DNA from: Zonotrichia leucophrys gambelii
Lineage: Eukaryota; Chordata; Aves; Passeriformes; Passerellidae
Assembly: GCF_028769735.1 (NCBI RefSeq)
Contig: NC_088170.1
Location: forward strand, 47,029,585 to 47,093,584
Length of the DNA: 64,000 bases
Direction: 5' to 3'
In this document: positions 25,201 through 36,684 of the stretch, piece after piece
Position numbering within the stretch: position 1 is the stretch's first letter
How the letters are laid out: each line of letters opens with the position of its first letter
The notes under the pieces: model-generated
The model's database searches: none
Told to the model about the DNA's origin: nothing
Seen by the model: only the letters and a program-made list of their open reading frames with translations
Made by a program: the position numbers and the translations under genes

Positions 25201-27804
25201 TAATGTAAATTTCATGAATACTCACAATTGTAAGGAATGTGCATGAAATACTAATGTAGAATAATGCCAGATCCAGATGCTTCTCAGGGTGCAAAAGCAT
25301 AAGGAGCCTTGTTAACCTGAAAAGCATCAGAAATATTTGGTTCAATTTTTTTTTTGTTGTTATATGCTATAAATACAGCCTCTAGGATTATGAGGACTAA
25401 ATATTGCAGGCAAATTCATTAAGTGATTATAAATTCACTGTCTCTATATAACTCATATTACAATATTCTGTGTTAAGCTAGCTACACTTTTTAATCAATA
25501 TTCTCTTAAAATTCCTACCCAGTTAACTCAAAAGATGCTGTTGCCTATCACTTGCCTTTGCTGAGATGATCTTTAATGTCACTACAAGTTCCAAATAATC
25601 TTCCATGCCTTAAAAATTAGTACAGAGTTTGAAAAAATAGTTTTTGCTCAACTTTATTTCTTCTGATGTCCTAAATAAGTTTTTTATTAATGAAGGTACA
25701 ATATTAACTGCAAAGAGAAAAGCTGAATAACTGAAGGAATATATGCAAATTAATTAACTGTTGCAATCCAGCACAGCTGTAATTGTATACTGAACACTTC
25801 TTGACTTATTTGTAGGGATGTAATGAATTACTAGTTGACATTTTGTTGTGATGAACCGTCATTTTCCATGCCTCAATATATGATCTGTTATTTTTCATGA
25901 GATCTATTACCTGCCTGAGTGAGCTACTTGCTTGAGCTTGCTAGGGAACAGCTGAAACTACCCTCAGCCAGGCCATGTGATGTGCTTTGCCCTAAGCAGG
26001 ACAAAGCTTGAGCTGAATTAATCTTCATGCAACTCCTTGAACTTCATTAGAGTTACATCAGAAAAAAATTAATCTCGGTGAATCTTCTTTGCTTGACTTA
26101 ATAATTCAATTTTAATGAAATCTTTACCACCTGTGTTAGACAATAGTTTACAGAAACTATTTCTTATACTACTATATTTCTTATACTTAGTCTAAACAGA
26201 AAAACAAAATGGAGAAAAATACCTTGAGCTGGCAGAAATCATTAAACCTCATACTCCCTTTCTCCCCACTATAGACTCCATCCCAAGGCAGAAAAACATC
26301 AAACTTGGATAAGGATTCTTTATCACAGGAAAACATCTTGCTCCCAGGTACAGCATTATTGGAAAAAGATGCTCTTCTAAAAGGTAATGCATATCTTTAT
26401 TTCAGTTCTGGTTACAGAAGGAGTTAAATCTGCATGTCTCTAGTTTCATTTTAGACATTCGACTGTTTATTTGTTTCTGTTAGTGCTCTTTGGAGTGGAT
26501 TTCCTTGGCCTAAAAGGGGGCAGTTGCCCTGCTAGGACCAGCTGGTGTCTAAGGCACCATCAATCCCACAGCACTTCATGCTTTATGAAGTACAAATCCT
26601 CATCTACAACACAGCTGCAATCAGCTTTGCCCTGGCACCTGACAATTTACATGGCTTTTTAAAGGATGCTTTGCAGAAGGGTAATACAAAAGCTAGGTCA
26701 CGAACTCCAGGAAACAAAAGTACTCCAAACCAAGCACAATAGTGATCTTCAAATTCTCTTTTATTGTCCTTTTATGCATATATTGTGGGTATTTCTGCTT
26801 TTAATCTATATTTTAAAAATTATTTTTAAAAAATTTATAAGCTTCAATTGTAACTATGTTATTTTAAAATATAATTTGGTTTTAATTCCAAGTTTTTTTA
26901 TTTAGCCCTTGTAAGTATAACTGTCTTTCCATTTCAGCACTGCTGCACTATAAAATATTTAGGACAGAGATCCTGCCATGATCCTAATCCTGAAAAAACC
27001 GGTGAAGTTTAGAATAATACACATATGTTAAAATTACATATTACAATGTTGAAAATCATGTTCTCAGGCATAGTAGAAGAATAACTTGAACTCACAAGTA
27101 CTGAGGTACAAGCAATCAATCACAAAAAGATTCAATAATATTATTGTCCATTATTCAGAACTATTTAAGGGTGTTAAAAGGGAAGCAAAATGTCTTCAGT
27201 TCCTCCTGACAGAAGGAAATGAGCATCAGTTAAAGAACAGCCTTGGGGAAGAAAAGGGTAGTGTTAGGATGGAGGGAAAATTTGAGTACCTAGACTTTCA
27301 TTGATCCCTAAGTAATAGTTATTGACCACATTTTTTATTTGAAGAGTTATGCACAATTTTCCTACAGCATTTCTGAGATGGGCATCTCTGCCACCCGCTA
27401 CTTCCTCCAACACAAACTATTTAAAATCCAAAACCCCACAAACACTAAAAGTTTGCCTTGGAAAATTCAAGCTCAAAATATAGCTTGAATTTTTAATAAT
27501 GTGAGTAAACAATCTCTGCAGCTGTTAATTTTGGAATATTGTGGGCTTACTTTAAATAAACAACTTGCATCTTTCTGAAACACTTTATTCTGTTCAGGGA
27601 CGAGTCTATTTTAACTGCAGGTAATATCTTTTGTATGGCTTGTGTTGGAGCTCAGTCTAGGAACAGTTGATAAACAATTATGTCCTGAAAACATGGGATT
27701 ATATTGTACATTTAGTGCACTTTTAACAGAAGTGTGTTTTAAAGAATCTTTATAATAGGGAAAGATACTTGGAGGGTGTTTTCCATAGTGATGGTAGTGT
27801 GGGG

Positions 27805-27921
27805 ATTTTTTTTTTTGCCAGGTGTGGTTTTGTGGGGTTTTTTTTGGGTTTTCTGGTGGTTTTTTTTTTTTGTTTATTTGTTGGTTTTGGTCAGGATGGT
27901 TTTTTTGGTGGCTTTTTTTCC
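27805..27921. repeat. G/T-rich low-complexity tract
   Basis: T runs of 7 to 13 are separated by GG or GGGG blocks over about 115 bases, giving a strand strongly depleted in A and C. The open frames reported here on both strands are composition artefacts. Confidence 0.8.
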
Positions 27922-28560
27922 CTTTCAAGAAATGTTAGCTTGCCTACAAACTATTTATTTTCTATTTACAAGGCTTTTGAATTTCTCTTTACATCAATCC
28001 CAAGATTTGCCATCAATTGCCTACAAGACCTGAATTTTAAGGTTTAATGGAAGACTATATCAGAATACATTTGTGCAACAGCCAGTAACTTGGTTGCTCT
28101 AGTAAGATACAGTATACCTCAGATTTGTAGCCTACTTGAAAGGCTGCTGGTGTTCGTATCTGAACTGCCCACTTCCTGAGAATTGTCAGTAATATTTTAG
28201 AATGATATGAATTTTACAGGAAAGTAATCAACAAATATTTGAGATTTGCTGTGCATTCGTTATAAGTATGCTGTACAGGAAGTACCAATGAGCTTTGCCT
28301 ATCTGTGGTATCTCATTAACAGGAACCACATCAGGACCCATCTTTTTACAATCACAGCCTTTGGTATGCAATGTGCTGCCTATTGCATAATATTTTTAAT
28401 GTACAATTTCAGTGTACTGTGTTTTTTGTGTATTGAATTATCTTACCTTTTCTTAATCGGATTTTGTTTAGGACTGCCTCCGACTGCATCTCTTGTACTG
28501 TCTGCTGAAGATCCTGTAAATTCACTTAGTTAGAGCTTTAAACTCTACAACTGAACCTTG

Positions 28561-29939
28561 TCAGGGTGATGTCGTCCCATCACCTTTTTAAAGAAGATAA
28601 ACTGAACGTCATGGGAGTTTACCATGTGGGTTTCACAGATAAGGTTAAAAAAACCCACCGAAATACCAACCCTGGGTGGTATCAGCTCTCCATAGGCATT
28701 TATTATCCAATGAAATAGTTTGGAAGCAGGGTGTGGTTGGCTAAATTATTGCTCGTCCCACAGCTCTCCTCGATGTTTCCAGTTTCAGAGAGAAAAACAC
28801 AAGCTTGTATGTTGAGAGTGAGTCATAACCTTTCTTCTCCTACTGACTCACTTGGGAGTTTGAGGTAAGTCATTCTACCTTATGTTTTGATCACTCTGCC
28901 CCCAGGACAGCAAGGAGGGGAATGTGGAAAGTTATGCAATGTTTGCATAGATGAAAAGTGTAGATATAGAGACCAACATTATTATTACACAGTAAAATAA
29001 TATCTTTGTTGGCCCCAAATGAATTTTTTTCACACAGCTTCTTTTCTACATAAAACATTTTTTTTCTCCCCCATTCTCTATATAAATATTTAAAGAAAAA
29101 CTATGCTGCACCAAAAAACACCTTAGGTTACTGAAATACTAAAAAATTGTAGTATTTTTCAGAGGAAAGCATGTGCACCTTTCATCACACTTCTGCACCA
29201 ATATTGACAAAAATAAAGCTGTAGAGTGGTGCAAAATTACTGATGACTTCTGAAATAAGAGTTAGCTCTGAAGGGTGTGGAGCTCACATAGAACTGGCTC
29301 CTAGTCAGGTATTTACACTTCATCCTGGTTGTTTTGCAAGCATGTCAGGGAAAGGCTAAACTTTAAGAAGTTAAAGTTTAAAAACTGAGCATATTGCTTA
29401 GCATGTATGATATCAAAATAAATATCTATCAGTTATAATACAGTCTCTCATGTTAGGATGGTGACAGTCTATAACTTGTATATTTCATATTCCTACTTTT
29501 GTTTCTCAAAAAATATATTTAGATATCTCACTGTCATGAGACATACCAGTAAACCTAGCATATTTACTAAACCATAATAAGATAATCTGCTTGTAAACTT
29601 TAAGGAAAATACATTTTAAACCTGGACAACTTGGTTGAAAAAGGTGACATACTGTGTTCCCATAAGCAAGGCAAAGCATGTATGGACACCAGCACATGTG
29701 TGAGCAATAATCGCAGTACCCTAGGCTGTGGGCAAGAACAGAGCATAACACTGATGATCACATCACACTGTGCCGTGGGAAAGAAGTGTTATTTCCTATA
29801 TGGAGAAAGTCCCGGTAACACTACTTGGCAGCTGGTAGCAGAGGAAGTAGTTTGCACTTAATGGTTCTACTTTTGAAAACTGCTTGTTCTATTCCTCGTG
29901 TTCTTTGAGTATTTCTGTGTGCCCGCTGTGAAGCCCCTT
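28561..29939. other. Proximal upstream region of CpG-island gene
   Basis: No gene is supported. The region holds a GATAAGG word near 28,639 and two consensus AP-1 sites (separate entry). The last 120 bases rise in GC toward the CpG island. Confidence 0.4.
28819..28850. promoter_or_regulatory. Paired AP-1-type sites
   Basis: TGAGTCA at 28,819-28,825 and TGACTCA at 28,844-28,850 are both exact 7-bp AP-1 consensus sites, 25 bases apart start to start, about 1.1 kb upstream of the CpG island. bZIP dimers such as FOS/JUN or MAF-related factors bind such sites. Occupancy cannot be judged from sequence, and single 7-mers are common by chance. The close pairing is the only reason to list them. Confidence 0.35.
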
Positions 29940-30840
29940 CAATGGATATAGGTGCACGATGCCAGTCGGGGGCAGGGGCAGAAGGGCGGTACGCGCAGCA
30001 GGGCCCGCCGGAGCCTGCGGGGCCCGCGGTGCCCCACGTGCCGCTCCGCGCTCCGAGGCGCAGCCGGTGGCGGGCGATCCGCGGCACGGCGGCCAGCCCG
30101 GGAACCAGCGCCGCTGCCAGCGCTGAGCTGCACACCCTGCCCGGCCTCGAAAGCCTCCCTTTCACATTCTCCTGGGGCTTTTTTTCCCTTCTTGCCTACT
30201 TCTGTCTGACGGGTTACGGTCTCCTGGGGGAATTTCCATGGCTGGAGGCCCGGCCGGGGCCAGCGCGGCGCCCCGCGGCCGGCCGGCCCCGCTCAGCCCA
30301 GCCCAGCCCAGTCCCCGGGCCCTTCGCTGGCGGGCGGCAGGAGCTGCACAACGGCCGCCCCGAGCCGCAGCCGCCGGCAGCCGGAGCGGGCTGTTTCATT
30401 GTCCGGAAATGATGGAGAAGGAGTGACTGCGGCGGCGGTGGGACAGCGGGTGTGAGTGCCAGGCTGTGCGCGCCGCTCACGGGGGAAGGCCCGCGGCAGC
30501 GGGGCGGGTGGCGCGGCGCGGCGCGGAGGAGGCGGCGGCCGGGCCGGCTGGCGGCGGGGCGGGAGCGGCGCGGAGCTCCCGCGGCCGGGGCGCGGCGCAG
30601 GGCCGGGCGGAGCGGAGCGGAGCTGAGCGGAGGAAATGCGGAGGTAGGCGCGCCGCTCTGCCGGCCGGCTCCGCCGCGGCAGCCGGGCCCCCCCGAGCAC
30701 CCTCAGGCCGCTCCCGCCCCCGGCCCCGCGGGTGCTCGCTGCAGGGGGCGGGGGGCGCGCCCGCCGCCGCGCCGGAAAGTTCCCGCCGCTTCCCTACTGT
30801 CCCTCTTCGGTCCCTCGCCCCGAGCCGTGAGTTTCCTGCG
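29940..30840 (+). promoter_or_regulatory. CpG-island promoter
   Basis: This is an abrupt block of very high GC and dense CpG within AT-rich DNA, typical of a vertebrate CpG-island promoter. It contains an E-box CACGTG (30,035-30,040), an ETS-type CCGGAAAT (30,403-30,410), GC boxes GGGGCGGG at 30,501 and 30,556, and an E2F-like TTCCCGCC (30,780-30,787). No TATA box is evident. Transcription is probably rightward, because a matched donor, acceptor and coding exon follow, but such islands often fire in both directions. The long open frames here on both strands come from low stop-codon frequency in GC-rich DNA and are not called as genes. Confidence 0.85.
30440..30643 (+). other. Probable untranslated first exon with short uORF
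   Basis: The proposed 3' boundary is the donor GGAG|GTAGGC, with GT at 30,644-30,645. The 5' end (transcription start) cannot be read from sequence, so the start given is arbitrary within the island. An acceptor with a pyrimidine tract follows at 30,881-30,882, giving a 239-base intron. The last eight bases of the exon are ATGCGGAG; after splicing, this ATG would read six codons and stop (see findings). Confidence 0.4.
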
Positions 30841-30882
30841 TAAAATACATTAACGAGTCCTTTCATTTGCTTGTTCCTTCAG

Positions 30883-31038
30883 GGTCGCGTGTTAGTTTTG
30901 TTGCAGAGGGGTGCAGGCTCTCTGTTACTTGGCGAGAGAGCTGGCAGATGTCCCAAGTGAGAGAACCTCTTCCTCCGGGGCCTGGAGGGCCAGAGCAAGC
31001 TCCGACTGAAAACAGCTCTTTGATCTCTCTCCCTCGAG
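30883..31038 (+). CDS. First coding exon of an unidentified gene
   Basis: The exon starts after an acceptor at 30,881-30,882 with a T/C-rich tract and ends at a consensus donor GAG|GTAAGT (GT at 31,039). The likely start is ATG at 30,948, the first in-frame ATG of the exon; its context is weak (C at -3, T at +4). Coding bases 30,948-31,038 give 30 codons plus one base (phase 1). The peptide opens MSQVREPLPPGPGGPEQAPT and ends NSSLISLPR: Pro/Gly-rich, hydrophilic, with no signal peptide or membrane segment. Without splicing the frame would stop soon after (GKLL then TAA). It joins in phase with the exon at 42,258. I do not recognise the protein, and this N-terminus looks disordered and poorly diagnostic. 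Confidence 0.65.
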
Positions 31039-34000
31039 GTAAGTTGCTTTAAAGTTTCTCTGTAATTGTTGCGCGTTGTATTTGAATGATACATTTACTG
31101 ATTTGACTAGTGGGTTTTAACCCCTCTTTTTTTGCCCCTCCCTTCTGTAGTGTATCTCTGGAGCACTTTCGCTTCACCATTTTAGTGTTTTAACCCAAAA
31201 TTCCCATGAAAAAATTAATAACAAAAAAAAAGTAAGGAAAAATTTTGCTGCTCTCAGCCCTGATTTTCAGTACCTGAAAAACTGCAGTCATTCAGAGGCA
31301 GATGTTGCTCCTTAAATATCGCTTTTGTTTTTCTCACCTTTGTGTTTGTGTTTAGAAACTCTTTCCTGTAAAGCTGCCCTTCCTGGTTTTGAAGTTAATT
31401 ATGGAAGTTTGATCCAATAGTGAGAGCCTTGTTCAGGTTGGAAGTCACTTTGCTGTTTTCTTAGATTACTCTGTGATGCTGCAGCTAAAATCAGTCTCTG
31501 AGAATATAACTTGTTTCGTAACAGCTGTTCAAAAGGTTATTTAAAAGTATGTTCATCTTAAAGATAAATTATTTATGTCTTATTTGCTTTTGAACAAAAT
31601 ACACTGATACTCTGATCACCTTCATGTAGAGAAGTTTGACAAAGTATGTTTTAGGTTATCCTCAAAATTGGGAAGCTTGCCACTCAAGTCCTGGTCTGTG
31701 AAGATGAGACTTTTCTTTGTTTATTTATTTACAGCTACGATTTTCCAGAATTCTGACAGGAGTTTAAAAAGTCTCTGAAAAACAGACAAATAATCTTGTT
31801 CAAGAACTGTAACTTTATTCATAACTGGTTAACTGGAGCTGAGCCTGGTAATACAGTTGTGCAACTGTGGATTAAAAGTGCAGTCTTGTTTTTATAACTA
31901 AGAAAATCAATAGCTATGTGTAATCAAAGCTGAAGACTTGTTTCAGAAACCAGAAAGGATCTGTAGCTAAGTGAAAAATGTTTTGGCAAGGGGGTTTAGC
32001 AAGTTGGCTTATACTTATCTTATTGTTGGATGGGTTTTGGGGCTTTTTTTTGTTCTAGAGAATGACTCATAACTTCTAAACAGTAAAAAATAATAATAAA
32101 AGAGATTAAATGCAGAAGATCAAGCATGCAGAACTGAACTGCTAGAATCACATTTTTGCCAGAACCATCAGTACCTGTGATATATGTTTATTTTCAGTGT
32201 GTTGTTTTGATTTGCCATGTGGTCAACCAGCCACACTGGTTAAATTCTGCATGTAGGCCATACATCAAGGTTACTGAAGTGGTAAGTCAGTGAAATAACT
32301 AGCATGGAAGTGGTTTCATTCTCACAGTACCACTTCAAACATAGTGTTTACTATGAAGGGAAAGTCCTATGTATGATTGTAAATACATGTTTTTTTAAAA
32401 TGAAAAGTAAGGAAACAAACTGATTTGTCCCTGACAAGTAATGTGCAGAAAATCTAAATGACACAATTAAACCTCCCAGCTTTCTGAGGGATCAGTAAGG
32501 TACAAATAAGCATTATGATTATGGTTTGTTCACTGGCCACACCTATCAAGGCACAGGCTTAAAGCTTATGTAGAGTTCACATAAAAACAAAGCAGAATTC
32601 TGCATTCAAATACATTATTTTTATTCTAATGAATTTATAAGGATAACATGGATTTTTAATGTGGATATTTGTTGCTTTTTTCTAGTCTAAGTTTGTTGGG
32701 GAAGTGGGGGTGGAAAGAGGAAAAGGTGAGTTCATAACATTTCCAGTCAATATTCCAGCATTTCTGTTGTCAGCTTTGTGGTGTGTGGTTACAGAGTAAG
32801 GTAATTCAGATATTCCAGGATTCCAGGGCTGAAAAACTAAGATAGTATGTCTGGGACTTTCAACAGCCCCTGTCCTTCTGTTGTGTCCCCAGGACATCCA
32901 AAATTACACTGACTTCTCTAGAATTTGGTGATAATTTTAAAAGCTTTGATTGAAATTCATATTATTGACCTATAAATGACTTCATATATTTACAGTGAGA
33001 TATCTGAAATCTGGGTTGACCTAGAATTAAAGATTCCCTAATCAGGAAAAGATGGCTTATCTTGTATGTATAATAAAGTATTAAGTGCATTCTAATAAGA
33101 AGGAATTTCTCATTTGTAACAGCATACTTTAATGTGCTTTATATATGTTTAACTGATACAGACACCTTGTCCTGGGAACAAACTTTTCCTCTTGTGTAGT
33201 TCTGTGAGGTATCATCAAGAAATCCAGATGAACAAAGTGTTCCTTTTGCTTGCTATCATATACATTCAGATGGTGAAGAAAGGAAAAGAAACTTCAGTTG
33301 AATTTTGAATATTCAAAAATAGCTATCCCACAGCATAACTAAGGACCAGGCAAACTTAATAAGGCTTAGGCAGTATGCAGGAATATTCATCAGTTGTGGA
33401 CATGGTGAAAACTGGGTTGAGGTGCAATTTGGCCTACAGATGTGATATGCTCTAGCTTTCACAATTTAAAAGAATTTTTCTGTGCTAGTTTAACCATTAT
33501 GCTCTCTCAACATATCCCCTGTCACTGTTCTTCCTTGTTAGTTCATTTTTCAATAAATGCATAAATATTAGTGAGAATCTGAATGCCACCCATCCACAAT
33601 TAGTGGGCTGTGAGAGAGAGCAAATGAAATCATGGCATCTTCTTTTGTGGCAATGTCAAAATTCAACTTCAGTCCGTAAACCATTATCTATGTCAGTGTG
33701 GTCTGCTGCTCTGAGAGACACACTGCAGGGTGGAAGGTTTAATGTAATTTCTGCAAGCATGTTAATTTCTGCCACATCCTTCCAAAAGTGTAGCTCTGCT
33801 TGTGCACCCTTGTTCAAGATCCTAGCGATGCCTTCTTTCTTCCCTTACTCATGGACCTTGGAACCAAATTATGATCCCATCTACTTGTGTGATGTAGTCA
33901 GTGAATAGTGTCATGTCTCTGCTCAGACCACTTCAATTTGATTGTGATCAGGTATTTCTCAACTCATAGGTATCAAAATAATGTCCCTGAGGAAGGAATG

Positions 34001-36630
34001 TTGCAATTCATGACCATTGGACTCTATGCTTTAAGGAAAATGTTTAACATATTCAAAATGATGGTGTGATTATTGCCTGGACTATGGGTATGATTTTTTT
34101 TTTTAAAAAGACCTCTGCATTTGAATAAATCACGAGAGAAATAAACAAGAGAGAATTCAGGGCTGTCATCTATAGATTATTTGGAATGCTTTTATCTTTG
34201 CTTTTTGGTAACTGTAAGCTAGAATAACGAAGGAATAATATTTGGTTTCTCAATTAAAAAAGTAAATAAAACCAATAATTAACAACTTGTTACAAACTTG
34301 AGACTGATAATTTCACTACAGTAAATCTTTGGATGATGGAAATTCACTAGAACTTTTTATTTTAATGGGGTGGGGAGGATGGAGAAATTGAGTAGAAATA
34401 TCAAGAATCAGATTCCACAAGTGAGTGTTCTCTCTCGTGCAAATCATCTCACTGTTGCTGGATGGAGATGCAGCTCTGATTTGGTATCTCAAGAAACTAT
34501 ATGCAGCAACTAATACTTCCATTCAGAATATGTACAAAGTTCTCCTCTTCAAGAATGTGATTCTAATCTTCATGTTTTCAGTGCTTAACTGTTTTCATGA
34601 TGAGGAACACGAAAGGAATCTGATGGCTAGATGAGATTGGGTGACAAAAGACTTAATGCAGGGGATGTTTGGACGTTCTTGAGGCAACAGTGATTGCTAT
34701 CACAACAATTATTCCACTTTACCAGCAATGCCTCAGCGTTATGAGTAATATATTTTTATTTTAACGGTTAACCAGTGTACTCAGATTGCTCAAACTTACC
34801 AACTATTTCCTCTATAATTTTATCCCCGCTTGCTATCTGACAAGAACTGAGAGAATCTGTATTAATTTGTTTCATTGCTATGTGCCAGTACTGAGGCATT
34901 TATTTAATATTACTGACTAAAATATCTAAAACTTTGGTAAATAGATGTCTGACTCTAGTTTGTCATGAAAGCATATGTCTGCTTTCAGTTTCACGTGCAT
35001 ACCGTTCCAGTCAAGTGATTCATGCCCTCATGGGTGTGATAGACTTGTATTTCATAGAGTTGACTGTAAAGGCCTTGTATCAAGTTTGAAATTTTTTTGT
35101 TCCATCTTACATCACAGGTTTATTTTATATCACAGTAATTCTCCTTAAATTCAGCTCTGGGCTCTCAGAAGTTAGATTTCTCTTTGCTTTAAACACTTCT
35201 TTTCTTTTTTTTTCTTTTTTTTTTTTCCCCTAGTAAGTAACATTCAGCAATGAGTGTGTTATCCTACTTTTTTTATTTGGATCAGCCATGCAGTTTTGAA
35301 GTAAATCTGTTCGCCTCTACTTTGATTTGCATTGTGGAGTGATCCTAGGGAGTGACCTGGATGGGATTCCTTTTGCTCAAAATAATGTGAAAGCTGCAGG
35401 AATGTGCCTAATACACTCCAGCCACTAGTAAGCCTTGAATCTTTAAGATTATATCTGAGAACTAGTTCAAAGTAGAAAGCCCCTGGAACATGTATTACAT
35501 GGAGTATTCTTAAAGTTAACTCTTTCACTGTACAGGCCCAGTTTTATTGGCCATTGCTAGTACAGCCATAGCTGCCAAGTATTGCTTAGCGCTTCCATGA
35601 AACTGGTTTTGTATACATGTGAAACTTCTTTGGATGAATGACACACATGCATAACTGACTGTATAATTAGTATGATTATTTGTGAAAAGACTTCACTTAT
35701 GTATCTGACCTTTTTAACACTTAAAATAATGCAGAATACCTATTTGCACATTGCTGTCCATTTTTAATTTATCGTGACTCAAATTTGTTCATGGCTGTCA
35801 AACTTCTAGTGCTTTCATAGTTATTCCATAGCGTGCACCTGGAAAATCCTGTGTAAGAGTTTTCAAAAAAATTGCTCAGTTAAATTGCTCTAATTTTTGA
35901 GAATCTTTTTTTTTCTGTGACACTTCTAGAGCTGTTGAAAGTTACAAGAAGATACTTAAGTGAAAGCCACTGAAATTAAATTAATGCGAATAAGTTTTTT
36001 CTTTTTAAGTTTTAAAACAAACATCTAATTGGAGGCTTCCAACTCCATAAGTCATGGATTATTAGTATTAGTTAGATGTCATTAATGAAATGAGATTGTT
36101 TCAGGTAAATGCTGGAATAGGTGTTCTGTTACACCAACTGTTGAATTTATTTGTTATATAAGATGCCTAAAAGTTTTAGGCATTTCATGAAGTTGATGGT
36201 AGGCGTTACTGTTAATGATTACACTGTGAAATGTGATTTTATCAGGGTTTCTTTGTGCTATTGTTGTGAACAGTGGAACTTTCAGTAGGAAGTAGCATCC
36301 TTAGTGGTTCCTTGCCAGCAAGGTTATTAATGAACAAAGGAAGTGTTCAAAATGCAGTGTTTGCCACATGCTCTTCAATCCCTCCCAACAATTGTAGGCA
36401 GAGAACTGATTGTTACATTTCCTTTTGGGAACATTCTTTGACTTTTTTTATTCCTCGTAGATATACTTATGTGTTTGTGTTTATGTTTTGTGGCAATTGA
36501 TTTTCTTTTGTAATTGGTCTTTCCTTTGAAGGACAAAATTTCATTTGGGATAATTTGAACCTGGCACATTTATTTTTAACTCTGCATCTGCATCAGGCCT
36601 TCTGATGGTTCATCCCAACAACTAGGTCAG

Positions 36631-36684
36631 CTTTAGGTGCCTAAGTAACTTTGTTAGTAACTTTTAGGTGCCTAAGTAATTTTG
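36631..36684. repeat. Tandem duplication, two copies
   Basis: TTTAGGTGCCTAAGTAACTT and TTTAGGTGCCTAAGTAATTT occur 31 bases apart, consistent with a short imperfect two-copy tandem duplication. Confidence 0.75.

Larger units (their letters stand above)
14678..28560. other. Long gene-poor stretch upstream of the CpG island
   Basis: About 14 kb without a supported gene. Inside I note a 22-bp perfect palindrome (18,321), an AAATTT array (20,410), a TA microsatellite (22,221) and a G/T-rich low-complexity run (27.80-27.92 kb). Minus-strand open pieces at 16,565-16,759 and 20,918-21,106 sit just after AG sites but lack a clear donor or any recognised protein family. I did not recognise any repeat family here. 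Confidence 0.4.

Noticed and set aside
27769..28047. Open frames rich in Phe and Gly on the plus strand and Lys/Pro on the minus strand
   Set aside because: These arise from the G/T low-complexity tract.
29942..30866. Many long open frames on both strands in the GC-rich block, up to 156 codons
   Set aside because: They overlap in nearly all frames, which is what a CpG island produces because stop codons are rare at high GC. None has a plausible protein composition beyond Ala/Arg/Pro/Gly.
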